A stretch of DNA of 64,000 nt, taken from Pseudorhizobium banfieldiae. GTDB taxonomy: Bacteria; Pseudomonadota; Alphaproteobacteria; Rhizobiales; Rhizobiaceae. The stretch lies in the NCBI RefSeq assembly GCF_000967425.1, contig NZ_FO082820.1:1674001-1738000 (forward strand), in the 5' to 3' direction. The notes under the pieces are model-generated. The model was given only the letters and a program-made list of their open reading frames with translations. It did no database searches and was not told the origin of the DNA. Position 1 is the stretch's first letter. The number at the start of each line of letters is the position of its first letter. The position numbers were made by a program, and so were the translations under genes. Shown here in pieces: positions 48,832 through 59,062 of the stretch.

Positions 48832-49995
48832 ATGAGATTTCTGGTATTGGTGCTGCTTGCCCTGGTGCAGGCAACGATCGGCATGGATGCGGCTGTTGCA
48901 CAGCAGGCGGATGCCGGCTTCGTCACCAAGGCCAGGCAAGCCTATCTCGTCGAGGCAAAGACAGGTACGGTTCTGCTGGCGGTCAACGAGAACCAGGCCT
49001 TCCCGCCTGCTTCCCTAGCCAAGTTGATGACAATGGAGGTTGTCTTCAGCGCTTTGAAGCGGGGGGAAATTTCTGCAGCCACCAGCTTTCCGGTTACGGA
49101 ATACGCATGGCGAAATGGTGGTGCACCGTCCGGTACAACGACGATGTTTGCCGCGTTGAACTCGACGGTTCCTGTGGCCGACCTGATCAGTGGCGTCGTG
49201 ATCCAGAATGCCAACGACGCCTGCATCGTCCTGGCCGAGGGGATAAGTGGCTCCGAGGCGGAGTTCGCGGCTCGTATGACCGCGCGGGCCAAGGACCTGG
49301 GTCTCAGTCGTTCGACATTCGCAAACCCCACAGGGCTCCCTCCAGCGGAGAGTTTCACGACGGCGCGAGACCTTGTGGAACTGGCACGTCATCTTCACCG
49401 GGAATATCCAGATCAATATGCGCTCTATTCGCAGCCGGACTTCGAGTGGAACGGGATCTTTCAGCGGAACAAGAACCCCCTGCTGTCGCTCAACATCGGT
49501 GTCGATGGGCTGGGGGCGGGATACGCCAAGGATTCTGGATACGCTCTTGTGGCATCCATCGAACGCCGCGGCACCAGGCTTTTTCTGGCCATGGGTGGAT
49601 TGGCGAGTGAGAAGGAGCGGCTGGAAGAGGCTCGTCGGGTGCTTGAATGGGGGCTGTCTTCATTCGAGACGAAGCTTCTGTTCTCTCCGGGCGAGGTGGT
49701 CGGCCAGGTGAGCGTCTACGGAGGCGAGACCCGCTATCTCGATCTGGTGGCCCGCGAGCCTGTAGATATTTACCTGCCGACGGAAACGCCGCCGAGGTTG
49801 AGCGGCAGGATCGTCTACCAGTGGCCGCTGCGGGCGCCGATCTCCGAGGGACAGCCGGTTGGCATGCTGAAGATTTCCGCCGATGAGCGACTGGTTCGCG
49901 AGGTCGAGCTCGTGGCTGCCCATCCGGTCGGATCCGGAACGCTGCTCTCCAAGGCAACCGACGCACTGCTCGAACTCATGTTCTTCTGGTTGTAG
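48832..49995 (+). CDS. D-alanyl-D-alanine carboxypeptidase-like protein (S11) with altered SxN and KTG boxes
   Basis: A 387-residue exported protein with a signal peptide (MRFLVLVLLALVQATIG, cleavage near AVA/QQ at 23). The first box SLAK (Ser61, Lys64) is intact. The second box reads NAN (126-128) instead of SxN, and where KTG is expected (GVDGLxTG) the sequence is GVDGLGAG (228-230), so the third-box Lys is missing. The rest of the fold, including the C-terminal beta domain, looks intact. Activity may be reduced or altered, or the protein may only bind peptidoglycan. ATG 48832 has GGAG six bases upstream. Confidence 0.88.
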   Translation: MRFLVLVLLALVQATIGMDAAVAQQADAGFVTKARQAYLVEAKTGTVLLAVNENQAFPPASLAKLMTMEVVFSALKRGEISAATSFPVTEYAWRNGGAPSGTTTMFAALNSTVPVADLISGVVIQNANDACIVLAEGISGSEAEFAARMTARAKDLGLSRSTFANPTGLPPAESFTTARDLVELARHLHREYPDQYALYSQPDFEWNGIFQRNKNPLLSLNIGVDGLGAGYAKDSGYALVASIERRGTRLFLAMGGLASEKERLEEARRVLEWGLSSFETKLLFSPGEVVGQVSVYGGETRYLDLVAREPVDIYLPTETPPRLSGRIVYQWPLRAPISEGQPVGMLKISADERLVREVELVAAHPVGSGTLLSKATDALLELMFFWL

Positions 49996-50069
49996 CGCCA
50001 GAGAGGTTTTATCTTAGCAACAGATGCGATAGGCATGGCTGATGGCCTGGAGCGTGGCCGAGGGCCGCC

Positions 50070-50774
50070 GTGGCCCGGAAGCGTGAAGAGTTGTTGCGGT
50101 TGGCAAAAAGACCAGGACTGTTTGTAACGTTCGAAGGCGGCGAAGGGGCAGGGAAGTCCACCCAGATTCGCCGCCTTGCGGAATCGCTCCGGCGGCGGGG
50201 CCTCGACGTTCTGGTGACGAGGGAGCCGGGAGGGTCTCCGGGCGCGGAGGCGGTACGACACGTGCTGCTTTCGGGCGCCGCAGAGGAGTTCGGCGTCCGC
50301 ATGGAGGCGATCCTATTTGCCGCGGCCCGGAGCGACCATGTCGAGGAAGTCATTCGTCCGGCACTGGAAAGCGGTGCCGTCGTCCTGTGCGACCGGTTCA
50401 TGGACTCTTCCAGAGTCTACCAGGGGGTCACCGGGAATCTTGAAACCGAATACCTCGAAGCCCTGCAGAGGATCGCTGTCAACGGCGTCTATCCCGACTG
50501 CACAGTGATCCTTGACCTGCCTGCCGAAAAGGGACTTGCAAGGGCGCGTGCAAGGGGAGGGGCTACTGCGCCCGATCGTTTCGAAAGAGAGGAACTCCAG
50601 ACCCATGAGAAGCGTCGCGAGGCTTTTCTCGAGATCGCTTCCGCCGATCCGGGGAGGTGTCACGTCGTAAACGCGGACCAGCCCGAGGATGCCATCGCAG
50701 CCGAGGTCCTGTCCATTGTCGAACCGCTGGCGGCGCGGCAGGATAACGTAACGGCCAGCGCGGAAAACGTCTGA
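50070..50774 (+). CDS. tmk: dTMP kinase
   Basis: Phosphorylates dTMP to dTDP. At 234 residues it carries the P-loop [14 protein letters not shown] (19-32), [11 protein letters not shown], the DRF motif in [14 protein letters not shown], and an Arg-containing LID ([15 protein letters not shown]). The start is GTG 50070. Its TGA overlaps the holB ATG (TGATG), so the two are coupled. The N-terminal 14 residues are basic and not part of the core fold. Confidence 0.96.
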   Translation: MARKREELLRLAKRPGLFVTFEGGEGAGKSTQIRRLAESLRRRGLDVLVTREPGGSPGAEAVRHVLLSGAAEEFGVRMEAILFAAARSDHVEEVIRPALESGAVVLCDRFMDSSRVYQGVTGNLETEYLEALQRIAVNGVYPDCTVILDLPAEKGLARARARGGATAPDRFEREELQTHEKRREAFLEIASADPGRCHVVNADQPEDAIAAEVLSIVEPLAARQDNVTASAENV

Positions 50775-51796
50775 TGGGTGAGGACGCTCACATCCTTGAC
50801 GGCGCGATCCCGCCCGCACGAAATCCGAACCTGTTCGGTCATCAGGCTGCAGAAGAATTCCTGGCGCGCACCTACCGCACGGGCAAAGCCCACCATGCAA
50901 TCCTCATCGAGGGCCCGGAGGGCATTGGCAAGGCGACGCTTGCCTTCCGTTTTGCGGCCCACGTTCTTGCTCACCCCGACCCGGAGACGGCACCGGCCCA
51001 GCTTGCAATCCCCGATCCAGAGTCCGCGGTCGGCCGGCAGATTGCCTCCGGCGCTTCCCATAACCTCCTGCACCTGACCCGGCCGGTCGATGAGAAGTCA
51101 GGAAAGCAGAAGACTGCGATCACGATCGACGAAGTCCGGCGGGCGGGGCATTTCTTCTCCCAGACATCCGGGACGGGGAATTGGCGTATCGTCATCATCG
51201 ATCCCGCCGATGATCTCAATCGCAATGCTGCCAACGCCATCCTGAAGATCCTGGAGGAGCCACCGAAGCGGGCGATGTTCCTCGTCCTGTCGCATGCCCC
51301 GGGTAAGCTCCTGCCGACCATACGCTCCCGTTGCCTGCCGCTGCGCCTGTCACCGCTCGGCGAGCAGGATCTTCTGCGTGCGCTCGAAGCACTGGGCGTT
51401 TCGATCGAAGGCCGGACAAGGGAGACCGTGCTCCCCATGTCGAAAGGGAGCGTCTCGCAGGTGCTCAAGCTTCTGAACTACGGCGGCGCCGACATTGTCA
51501 GCGCATTCAACCAGATGCTGGCGGAGGAGGGGCCTGCCGCAAGACGAGCGATGCATCGTTTGTCCGACGTGCTCTCGGCGAAGGATGCAGACGTCGCACT
51601 CGGCTTCTTTCTGGAGCATCTTGGCGACCATCTTTCCGACCGGGCGCGCCAGGCCGCCTTCGCGGGAGACCTCGCCGCTGCGGCACGCATGGCGGATCTG
51701 GCCAGCGAGGTGGGGGAGAAGGTCACCGTGTCGCAGGCCTATAACCTCGACCGGAAGCAGACGCTTCTATCGATCCTCGAAGCCGCCCATCGCTGA
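50774..51796 (+). CDS. holB: DNA polymerase III subunit delta' (clamp loader)
   Basis: A 340-residue AAA+ clamp-loader subunit. The first 30 residues contain [12 protein letters not shown], then the Walker-A-like [15 protein letters not shown] (about 38-52), [29 protein letters not shown] (sensor region) and [14 protein letters not shown]. It acts with DnaX and HolA to load the beta clamp; neither is in the window. tmk-holB-metG-tatD is a conserved alphaproteobacterial order. Confidence 0.96.
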   Translation: MGEDAHILDGAIPPARNPNLFGHQAAEEFLARTYRTGKAHHAILIEGPEGIGKATLAFRFAAHVLAHPDPETAPAQLAIPDPESAVGRQIASGASHNLLHLTRPVDEKSGKQKTAITIDEVRRAGHFFSQTSGTGNWRIVIIDPADDLNRNAANAILKILEEPPKRAMFLVLSHAPGKLLPTIRSRCLPLRLSPLGEQDLLRALEALGVSIEGRTRETVLPMSKGSVSQVLKLLNYGGADIVSAFNQMLAEEGPAARRAMHRLSDVLSAKDADVALGFFLEHLGDHLSDRARQAAFAGDLAAAARMADLASEVGEKVTVSQAYNLDRKQTLLSILEAAHR

Positions 51797-51885
51797 TCCA
51801 TCGGCGGGCACGGCGAAGTATGGGTTTCGCTGCTGCGAAACATAGGCTAATAGCCAAACCCACCCTCCCATGCTCGAGTGCGATA

Positions 51886-53442
51886 ATGCCGGACAAGCTT
51901 CCCTATTACATCACCACCGCGATTTCTTACCCCAATGGCAAGCCTCATATCGGCCATGCCTATGAACTGATCGCGACGGATGCCATGGCACGCTTCCAGC
52001 GCTTGGACGGCAGGGACGTCTTCTTCCTGACCGGCACGGACGAACACGGCCAGAAGATGCAGCAGACTGCGCGCGCCGAAGGGATCGATCCGTCCGAACT
52101 TGCGGAGAGGAATTCTAACGAATTCCGTGAGATGGGTCGGCTTCTTAACGCATCGAATGATGATTTCATCCGAACGACTGAGCCTCGCCATCACGAAGCG
52201 TGCCGCGAGATCTGGAACCGGATGGCCGATAATGGCGACATCTACAAGGACAGCTACGCCGGCTGGTATTCCGTCCGCGACGAAGCCTTCTACCAGGAGG
52301 GCGAGACCGAGGTGCGGGACGATGGCGTACGCTACGGCCCGCAGGGCACACCGGTCGAATGGGTGGAGGAGGAGAGCTACTTCTTCAAGCTCTCGGCTTA
52401 CGAAGAGAAGCTGCTGAAGCACTACTCCGACAAGCCTGATTTCATCGGTCCTGCGGAGCGGCGGAATGAAGTCATCTCTTTCGTCAAGTCCGGCTTGAAG
52501 GATCTCTCGATCTCGCGCACCACCTTCGACTGGGGCATCAAGGTGCCGAACGATCCGGCGCATGTGATGTATGTCTGGGTCGATGCGCTGACGAACTATG
52601 TGACCGCAACCGGCTACCTGACGGATAAGAATGGCCCGCGCGCCAAATACTGGCCGGCGGACGCCCATATCATCGGCAAGGACATCATCCGCTTCCATGC
52701 TGTCTACTGGCCGGCTTTCCTGATGTCGGCGGGTCTGCCATTGCCCAAGCGGGTCTTCGCGCATGGGTTCCTGCTCAACAAGGGCGAGAAGATGTCGAAG
52801 TCCCTCGGCAACGTCGTCGATCCGGTCAATCTCGTGAACCACTTCGGGCTCGATCAGGTGCGTTACTTCTTCCTGCGCGAAGTCTCCTTCGGCCAGGACG
52901 GCAGCTACAGCGAGGAAGCCATCGGGACCCGGATCAATGCCGATCTTGCCAACGGGATCGGCAATCTCGCCAGCCGGTCGCTTTCGATGATCGTCAAGAA
53001 CTGCGACGGCAAGATTCCCCAGCCAGGTGAGTTCAGCGAAGAGGATCGTGCCATCCTGGCGTCGGCCGATTCACTTCTGAACACGTGCCGCGAGGAGATG
53101 GAGAAGCAACTGATCCATCGGGCGGTTGCTGCCGTGATAGGTCTCGTTTCCGAGACTGACCGCTATTTCGCCGGACAAGCACCATGGGCGCTGAAGAAGA
53201 CGGATCCCGAACGCATGGCGACGGTACTTTACGTCACGGCCGAGATAGTTCGGCAGATCGCCATCCTGCTTCAGCCCTACATGCCGGATGCCAGCGCGAA
53301 GCTTCTGGACCTTGTAGCCGTGCCTGCCGAGAAGCGTGATTTCGGCTCGCTCGGCGAGGCGGGACGGCTTGTTCCGGGCACCGTGCTCGAGGCGCCGACG
53401 CCGGTCTTCCCGCGTTACGTCGCACCGGAGACGGGTGCCTGA
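51886..53442 (+). CDS. metG: Methionyl-tRNA synthetase
   Basis: Charges initiator and elongator tRNA-Met. It has 518 residues, the short form without the C-terminal tRNA-binding domain or the Cys-x2-Cys zinc knuckles. The HIGH motif is in [11 protein letters not shown], the KMSKS in [12 protein letters not shown], and [11 protein letters not shown] is typical. ATG 51886 gives the usual [11 protein letters not shown] start; the frame extends 22 codons upstream. It follows holB after 89 bases. Confidence 0.97.
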   Translation: MPDKLPYYITTAISYPNGKPHIGHAYELIATDAMARFQRLDGRDVFFLTGTDEHGQKMQQTARAEGIDPSELAERNSNEFREMGRLLNASNDDFIRTTEPRHHEACREIWNRMADNGDIYKDSYAGWYSVRDEAFYQEGETEVRDDGVRYGPQGTPVEWVEEESYFFKLSAYEEKLLKHYSDKPDFIGPAERRNEVISFVKSGLKDLSISRTTFDWGIKVPNDPAHVMYVWVDALTNYVTATGYLTDKNGPRAKYWPADAHIIGKDIIRFHAVYWPAFLMSAGLPLPKRVFAHGFLLNKGEKMSKSLGNVVDPVNLVNHFGLDQVRYFFLREVSFGQDGSYSEEAIGTRINADLANGIGNLASRSLSMIVKNCDGKIPQPGEFSEEDRAILASADSLLNTCREEMEKQLIHRAVAAVIGLVSETDRYFAGQAPWALKKTDPERMATVLYVTAEIVRQIAILLQPYMPDASAKLLDLVAVPAEKRDFGSLGEAGRLVPGTVLEAPTPVFPRYVAPETGA

Positions 53443-53456
53443 GTTCGAGGCAAGAA

Positions 53457-54239
53457 ATGCTCATCGATACACACTGCCATCTCGACTTTGCCGATTTCGA
53501 TGAGGAGCGCGACGAACTGGTTGCGCGTGCCCACGGCGTCGGCGTGGGACAGATGGTGACGATCTCGACGCATGTGCGGAAACTGGATCGCCTGCTGGCG
53601 TTGACCGCCCGATATCCCTCCGTCTTCTGCTCGGTCGGCACCCATCCGAACAATGCCGGCGACGAACTGGACATCACGGCGGACGACCTTGTTCGGTTGG
53701 CAGAGAGTCACGAGAAGATCGTCGCGATCGGCGAGGCGGGCCTCGATTATTTCTACGACACGCAGAAGCCGGAAGACCAGCAGACCGGGTTTCGCCGCCA
53801 CATCGAGGCGTCCCGCCGGACGCAATTGCCGCTGGTCATCCATAGCCGCAGCGCAGACGATGACATGGCAGCGATCCTGCGGGAGGAAAGCGGGAAGGGG
53901 GCCTTCCCCTTCATCCTCCATTGCTTCTCGTCCGGAGCGGATCTTGCCCGCACCGGCGTCGAGTTGGGTGGCTACATTTCCTTCTCCGGGATACTGACTT
54001 TTCCGAAGTCGGAAGAACTTCGCGAAATAGCGAAAACGGTTCCGCACGAGCGGCTGCTGGTCGAGACGGATGCTCCATATCTTGCACCGAAGCGGTGGCG
54101 CGGGAAACGCAACGAGCCTGCCTATGTGGTCAATACGGCGGAGGTTCTAGCGGAAACGCTCGGTCTTGCGTTCGACGAAGTGGCGCGGATGACAACCGAC
54201 AACGCGTTTCGGATCTTTGCCAAGATGCCGAGGCTCTGA
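53457..54239 (+). CDS. TatD-family metal-dependent hydrolase (YcfH type)
   Basis: A 260-residue TIM-barrel metallohydrolase. Metal ligands are in LIDTHCHLDF (HxH), AIGEAGLDYF (Glu), LPLVIHSR (His), LHCFSSGA (His) and VETDAPYLAP (Asp). Members of the group are deoxyribonucleases or related phosphodiesterases. It lies 14 bases after metG and six bases before the MBL hydrolase gene, so cotranscription is very likely. Confidence 0.95.
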   Translation: MLIDTHCHLDFADFDEERDELVARAHGVGVGQMVTISTHVRKLDRLLALTARYPSVFCSVGTHPNNAGDELDITADDLVRLAESHEKIVAIGEAGLDYFYDTQKPEDQQTGFRRHIEASRRTQLPLVIHSRSADDDMAAILREESGKGAFPFILHCFSSGADLARTGVELGGYISFSGILTFPKSEELREIAKTVPHERLLVETDAPYLAPKRWRGKRNEPAYVVNTAEVLAETLGLAFDEVARMTTDNAFRIFAKMPRL

Positions 54240-54244
54240 GGAGC

Positions 54245-55066
54245 ATGCGGTACAGGCGCAGATATACCATCCTCGGATGTGCGTCCTCTCCCGGGGTGCC
54301 GCGCATCAACGGCGATTGGGGCGCCTGCGACCCGAACAATCCGCGCAATCGACGGACGCGCGCTGCCTTCCTCGTGGAGCAGTTCTCACCGGACGGCGGC
54401 GCAACGACCATCGTCGTCGATACGGGACCGGATTTCCGCGAGCAGATGATTGCCGCCCGGGTCCAGCATATCGATGCAGTTCTCTATACCCACGCCCATG
54501 CGGATCATCTCCATGGAATCGACGACCTGCGGGGCTACTTCCATACCCAGAGGGAACGCATTCCAATTTACGCGGATAGCTCCACGATGGAGCGGATTCG
54601 CATGGGCTTCGGTTATTGCCTCGAAACACCGGCTGGTGGAAACTATCCGCCGATCGTCGAACCCAGACTTATCCAGTCACTCGCCGACCCGCTGGTCATT
54701 GGCGGTGCGGGTGGTCCGATCGAGGTTCTGGCGCACCGCCAGGTGCATGGCGAGATACATTCGCTCGGCTTCCGGTTCGACAAAGTCGGATATTGCAGCG
54801 ACGTCAGTGATTTCCCGCCGGAGAGCATTGCCCGCCTGGAGGGGCTCGATGTCCTCATACTCGATGCCCTGCAGTATCATCATCATCCGAGCCATCTTTC
54901 GCTCGATCAGGCGCTAGAGTGGATCGCTCGGTTGATGCCGCGCCAGGTTTACCTGACGCACATGCACACGCCCATGGACTACGACGCTGTGAACATTGCA
55001 ACGCCGGACCATGTGCAGCCGGCGCACGACGGACTGAGCTTCGAGTACGAATTCGAGGTCAGTTAG
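54245..55066 (+). CDS. MBL-fold metallo-hydrolase (PhnP-like)
   Basis: A 273-residue metallo-beta-lactamase-fold protein. The motif THAHADHLHGIDDLR carries the HxHxDH ligands; the N-terminal TILGCASSPGVPRINGDWG is typical of the PhnP/YcbJ group, which includes cyclic phosphodiesterases. Further His ligands are in LTHMHTPMDYD near the C-terminus. GAGGAG precedes ATG 54245. It forms the end of the tmk-holB-metG-tatD unit. Confidence 0.92.
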   Translation: MRYRRRYTILGCASSPGVPRINGDWGACDPNNPRNRRTRAAFLVEQFSPDGGATTIVVDTGPDFREQMIAARVQHIDAVLYTHAHADHLHGIDDLRGYFHTQRERIPIYADSSTMERIRMGFGYCLETPAGGNYPPIVEPRLIQSLADPLVIGGAGGPIEVLAHRQVHGEIHSLGFRFDKVGYCSDVSDFPPESIARLEGLDVLILDALQYHHHPSHLSLDQALEWIARLMPRQVYLTHMHTPMDYDAVNIATPDHVQPAHDGLSFEYEFEVS

Positions 55067-55215
55067 CGGTGGTGCACGCGCGACCGTGTTGGAAGCTGAT
55101 AGCAAGGCTCACGGACTTTATTTAAGTCTCTGGACTCGCAGCTTGATCGATAAGTTCCATAATCCATCTTATGTGATCTTCAGATTTGACGAAAGCCGTC
55201 ACAACTTGGCACGCC

Positions 55216-55815
55216 TCACCAGTGTGAATCCGCCATCACCTCTTCTGCTTCCTCTCTCTCCATGCTGGTGATCCGCCGGACGATGTCCAGGCTGAAACCT
55301 CTTCGCGCCAGCGACGCCAGTTCCCGTGCGAGACGTTTCTCGTCCGCGGACGCGGTCCGGAATGGACCGAACCCGCGCTTGCGGGCGTATGCAGTCGCGG
55401 CACGGAGATCATCCGCGTCCAGCAAGGCTTCGCTCACGGTGTCGTTGCTCACGCCCTTGCGTCGAAGCGTATCGGCTATCTGCCTTCTGGATTTTCCGCC
55501 CCGGATTCCGGCGCGGACCTTGGAAGCCGAATAGGCCTGGTCATCCAGTCCGCCCACCTGACGCCCGCAGTCGATTGCTCGTGCCGCCAGTGCCTGTAAC
55601 TGGGGCCCGGAGATGCCCTCGAACTTCTGCTTCGCCTTTCTGCGAATGGCAGAAGCCAATTCCTGCTCCGTCATCATACGGCGGGACAGCCGATAGAGCG
55701 CGGAATTTCGTGCCCAGGCTAGCATTCGTGCCGTCGGCGCGTCAGCATCTGTCCCGCTGTCTTCGGGCGATGGGCTCTCCTCCGGGTTTGACGGTGTTGT
55801 GACCTTTTCAGACAT
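55216..55815 (-). CDS. recX: Regulatory protein RecX
   Basis: A modulator that limits RecA filament growth. At 199 residues it has a disordered acidic N-terminus (about 1-28) followed by three-helix RecX repeats (LYRLSRRMMTEQELASAIRRKA, KSRRQIADTLRRKGVSNDTV, RKRGFGP...ARELASLARRGFSLDIVRRI). ATG 55815 has no clear ribosome-binding site; the frame runs further upstream but overlaps the divergent DUF4864 gene. recA is not in the window. The 149 bases downstream (55067-55215) are AT-rich and hold nothing I can name. Confidence 0.92.
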   Translation of the reverse strand: MSEKVTTPSNPEESPSPEDSGTDADAPTARMLAWARNSALYRLSRRMMTEQELASAIRRKAKQKFEGISGPQLQALAARAIDCGRQVGGLDDQAYSASKVRAGIRGGKSRRQIADTLRRKGVSNDTVSEALLDADDLRAATAYARKRGFGPFRTASADEKRLARELASLARRGFSLDIVRRITSMEREEAEEVMADSHW

Positions 55816-55862
55816 GACGTTTGATGTAAGCTGTCGATGAGCATTTGTCGAAGGGATAGCCG

Positions 55863-56288
55863 ATGCTCTTGCGCTTCGTATCGATCGTCCTGGCACTGGC
55901 AATTCTCTCCGGCGGGCCATTGCGTGCCGAAGATCCCGTGGCCGACGCACAGGAGGTCGTCTCTCGCCAGATCATCGCATTCTCGCGCGGTGACGCGACG
56001 GGAGCTTTTGCGGAGGCCGGTCCAAACATGCGCAACAGCATATCGGACGAGAGCCGTTTCCTTGCCATGATCCTTCAACGCTACCCGCCGCTTGAGGCCG
56101 TCCGCAACTACGCGTTCGGGCGCTCGAAGCTGGTCGGCGGAGGTGAGTTCATACTGCAGGAGGTGATGCTGGCCGACCGCGGCGGCAGTGACTGGACGGC
56201 AATCTTCGAGATCAGGCTGCTGGACAGCGGTATCTACAAGGTCAACGGTATCCGCCTTCGCCCCAATCGCGCCAACCGAGGCATCTGA
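55863..56288 (+). CDS. DUF4864 domain exported protein
   Basis: A 141-residue protein with a signal peptide (LLRFVSIVLALAILSGGPLRA, cleavage near residue 22) and a DUF4864 domain (about 28-138), a small alpha+beta fold resembling NTF2-like proteins. Typical are VVSRQIIAFSRGDATGAFAEA and the C-terminal WTAIFEIRLLDSGIYKVNGIRL. The function is unknown. It is divergent from recX and convergent with tgt 15 bases away. Confidence 0.88.
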   Translation: MLLRFVSIVLALAILSGGPLRAEDPVADAQEVVSRQIIAFSRGDATGAFAEAGPNMRNSISDESRFLAMILQRYPPLEAVRNYAFGRSKLVGGGEFILQEVMLADRGGSDWTAIFEIRLLDSGIYKVNGIRLRPNRANRGI

Positions 56289-56303
56289 CGCAGTCGTGGA
56301 CGC

Positions 56304-57434
56304 TCAAATCGGGTCCAGATCACCCCTCGCCCACATCGCCTGCGTCTCCGCGTAGAACTCGGCGAAACGTCCTTCAGCAATTGCGAGGCGAATCCCCTTC
56401 ATCAGGTCCTGGTAGTAGGAAAGGTTGTTCCAGGACAGCAGCATTCCTCCCAGCGCTTCGTCCGACCGAACCAGATGATGCAGGTAGGCACGGGAGTAAT
56501 CGCGCGCCGCAGGGCAGCGCGACTCCTCGTCGAGCGGGCGCATATCTTCAGCATGCCGCGCGTTACGAATGTTGATGCGGCCGCGTCGCGTGAAGGCAAG
56601 ACCATGGCGCCCCGAGCGGGTCGGCATGACGCAATCGAACATGTCGATACCGCGGGCGACGGATTTCAGGATGTCGTCGGGCGTGCCTACTCCCATGAGG
56701 TAGCGTGGTTTGGTGGTCGGAAGGACCGGCAGTGTCTCTTCCAGCATCTTCAGCATCACGTCCTGCGGCTCTCCGACGGCTAGGCCGCCGATCGCATAGC
56801 CCTTCAGATCGAGCTGTTTCAGCCCCTCGGCTGATCGGATTCGCAGATCCGGCTGGTCACCACCCTGGACGATACCAAACATGGCCTTGCCGCCTTGTTC
56901 GCCGAAGGCCACGCGGCATCGTTCCGCCCAGCGGAGGGAAAGCTCCATCGCCCGCTCGATCTCCTTCGGCTCTGCGGGGAGTGCGACGCATTCGTCCAGT
57001 TGCATCTGGATGTCGGAACCGAGGAGCCCCTGTATCTCGATGGACCGCTCTGGCGACATGTGGTGCAACGAGCCGTCCACGTGGCTCTTGAAGGTGACGC
57101 CCTGCTCGTCCAGCTTCCGCAGGCCGGACAGTGACATGACCTGGAAGCCGCCGCTGTCGGTAAGGATCGGGTGCTCCCAGCGGATAAGCTTGTGCAGTCC
57201 TCCGAGCCGCCCGACGCGTTCAGCTCCCGGCCGCAGCATCAGATGATAGGTATTGCCGAGGATGATGTCCGCACCCGTCTCCCGCACCTGGTCAAGATAC
57301 ATCGCCTTGACTGTGCCGACCGTGCCGACGGGCATAAAGGCCGGCGTGCGGATCGCGCCCCGTGGCATGCTGACTTCGCCAAGCCGCGCACCGCCGTCAG
57401 TAGCCTTGAGGGTGAACTGAAATGTTTCTGTCAT
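56304..57434 (-). CDS. tgt: Queuine tRNA-ribosyltransferase
   Basis: Exchanges guanine-34 of GUN-anticodon tRNAs for preQ1. It has 376 residues and TIM-barrel motifs: [10 protein letters not shown] (nucleophile Asp region), [21 protein letters not shown], and the zinc-site area DCVMPTR...[13 protein letters not shown] followed by the Cys of [17 protein letters not shown]. Its start overlaps the queA stop by four bases (ATGA), so the pair is one unit. Confidence 0.97.
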   Translation of the reverse strand: MTETFQFTLKATDGGARLGEVSMPRGAIRTPAFMPVGTVGTVKAMYLDQVRETGADIILGNTYHLMLRPGAERVGRLGGLHKLIRWEHPILTDSGGFQVMSLSGLRKLDEQGVTFKSHVDGSLHHMSPERSIEIQGLLGSDIQMQLDECVALPAEPKEIERAMELSLRWAERCRVAFGEQGGKAMFGIVQGGDQPDLRIRSAEGLKQLDLKGYAIGGLAVGEPQDVMLKMLEETLPVLPTTKPRYLMGVGTPDDILKSVARGIDMFDCVMPTRSGRHGLAFTRRGRINIRNARHAEDMRPLDEESRCPAARDYSRAYLHHLVRSDEALGGMLLSWNNLSYYQDLMKGIRLAIAEGRFAEFYAETQAMWARGDLDPI

Positions 57435-58516
57435 TCTGGGTCCCGGAACAGGAGGCTGGCATCGCCGTAGGAATAGAAGCGATAGCCGGTACCGATGGCG
57501 TGCTCGTAGGCGCCTCGCATCGTTTCAAGGCCGCTGAAGGCCGACACGAGCATGAAGAGTGTCGATTTCGGCAGATGAAAGTTGGTCATCAGGATATCGA
57601 CGGCCCTGAACCTGTAACCCGGTGTGATGAAGATGTCGGTCGAGCCGCTCCAGGGATTGATGGTTCCATCCTCTGCAGTCGCACTCTCCAGCAGGCGCAG
57701 GGATGTGGTTCCAACGGAAACGATCCTCCCGCCCCGCTTCCTGACCGCGTTCAGTCGCTCGGCGGTGTCGGAGCTGACATGTCCAATCTCGGCATGCATT
57801 CGGTGCTCGCTCGTGTCATCTGCCTTCACCGGAAGAAACGTTCCGGCACCGACGTGCAGCGTCACGAAATGCCGCTCGATCCCCGCCTCGCCGAGCGCCG
57901 CGAATAGCTCCGGTGTGAAATGCAAACCGGCCGTCGGGGCGGCAACCGCACCCTGCTCGCGCGCATAGATGGTCTGATAGTCTTCTCTGTCGCGTTCATC
58001 CTCGGGCCGCTTGTCCGCGATGTAAGGCGGCAGAGGAATGTGTCCCACTGTCATGATCGCCTCGTCGAGCGCAGGGCCCGAAAGGTCGAAGAGAAGCGTG
58101 ATCTCACCCCCCTCTCCCTTTGCCTCGACGGTAGCATTCAGCGTGCCGAGAAGGCAGGCATCGCCGCTATGTCCGAAGAGGATCCGGTCACCGACCTTGA
58201 TGCGCTTGCCGGGTCTTGCAAAAGCCTTCCAACGTTCAGGACCTGCCCGCATATGCAGTGTCGCGGACACCGGCAATTCACTTCCGCCTTCGCGTACACG
58301 TTGCCCTTCCAGTTGCGCGGGAATGACGCGGGTATCGTTGAAGACCAGCGCATCGCCTTCCCGCAGGAGGGATGGGAGATCGCGAACCGCCCGGTCGGAG
58401 ATGACAGGTGTACCGCCGGGGCGGACAACCAGCATGCGAGCGGCGTCGCGCGGGCTGGCCGGGCGCAAGGCGATGTTTTCTTCAGGCAGGTCGAAGTCAA
58501 AGAGGTCTACGCGCAT
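57431..58516 (-). CDS. queA: S-adenosylmethionine:tRNA ribosyltransferase-isomerase
   Basis: Converts preQ1 in tRNA to epoxyqueuosine using the ribosyl group of S-adenosylmethionine. 361 residues, normal length. Motifs include [68 protein letters not shown] and [20 protein letters not shown]. It lies six bases after the DMT transporter gene on the same strand. Confidence 0.97.
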   Translation of the reverse strand: MRVDLFDFDLPEENIALRPASPRDAARMLVVRPGGTPVISDRAVRDLPSLLREGDALVFNDTRVIPAQLEGQRVREGGSELPVSATLHMRAGPERWKAFARPGKRIKVGDRILFGHSGDACLLGTLNATVEAKGEGGEITLLFDLSGPALDEAIMTVGHIPLPPYIADKRPEDERDREDYQTIYAREQGAVAAPTAGLHFTPELFAALGEAGIERHFVTLHVGAGTFLPVKADDTSEHRMHAEIGHVSSDTAERLNAVRKRGGRIVSVGTTSLRLLESATAEDGTINPWSGSTDIFITPGYRFRAVDILMTNFHLPKSTLFMLVSAFSGLETMRGAYEHAIGTGYRFYSYGDASLLFRDPE

Positions 58517-58522
58517 GGTAGT

Positions 58523-58972
58523 TCAGAACATCCGGATCATCACGACGCCGGCGCAGAGCAGCAGAGCCCCCACTACCCGTCCGGTCGTCAGTTCGCGCAC
58601 GGCTACACCCATGAAGCCGATGCGGTCAATGATGAGACCGGCCGTGAGTTGGCCTGCCACGGAAAAGGCCATGACGGCGGCTGCGCCGATCCGGGGCGTC
58701 AGCAGGATGGCCGCCGTGACATAAACGCTTCCGAGGCAGCCACCCGCGAAGTACAGCCAGGGAGCTGGCGCGCGCCAATCCGGCGCAACGCCCTGAAGGC
58801 GGGAGAAGACGACGACCACGGCCGCAAGCGCAACTGCACCGGCGGCAAAGGATATCATGGCGGCCGCTACCGGCATCCCGAGCGCGCGGCCGAGTTGCGT
58901 GTTGATCGGAGCTTGGATCGCGATGCATGCGCCGGCAACGACGCCGAGGATGCCCCAAAGAAAGCCGGTCAT
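58523..58972 (-). CDS. DMT-family transporter, DUF606/YdcZ
   Basis: A 149-residue protein with five hydrophobic helices of the DUF606 (YdcZ) family, e.g. GVVAGACIAIQAPINTQLGRALG and GQLTAGLIIDRIGFMGVA. Family members occur singly or in pairs and may act as dimers; the substrate is unknown. It sits between the cyclophilin genes and queA, six bases from queA. Confidence 0.9.
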   Translation of the reverse strand: MTGFLWGILGVVAGACIAIQAPINTQLGRALGMPVAAAMISFAAGAVALAAVVVVFSRLQGVAPDWRAPAPWLYFAGGCLGSVYVTAAILLTPRIGAAAVMAFSVAGQLTAGLIIDRIGFMGVAVRELTTGRVVGALLLCAGVVMIRMF

Positions 58973-59013
58973 CGAATACCTTCCATCGCCTTGCTAAGCC
59001 ATTGCACAAACGG

Positions 59014-59038
59014 AAAACGCCCCGGTCTTCCCGGGGCG
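59014..59038 (-). terminator. Rho-independent terminator after the cyclophilin genes
   Basis: On the minus strand CGCCCCGG, loop GAAGA, CCGGGGCG, then TTTT. It begins 24 bases past the stop at 59063 and separates the cyclophilin unit from the DMT-queA-tgt unit. Confidence 0.8.
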
Positions 59039-59062
59039 CAGGGATCATCCGTGCCTGGATGA

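Noticed and set aside
55086-55271. 61-codon plus-strand ORF after the MBL hydrolase
   Set aside because: Overlaps the end of recX, lacks a ribosome-binding site, and has low-complexity Pro/Leu sequence at its end.
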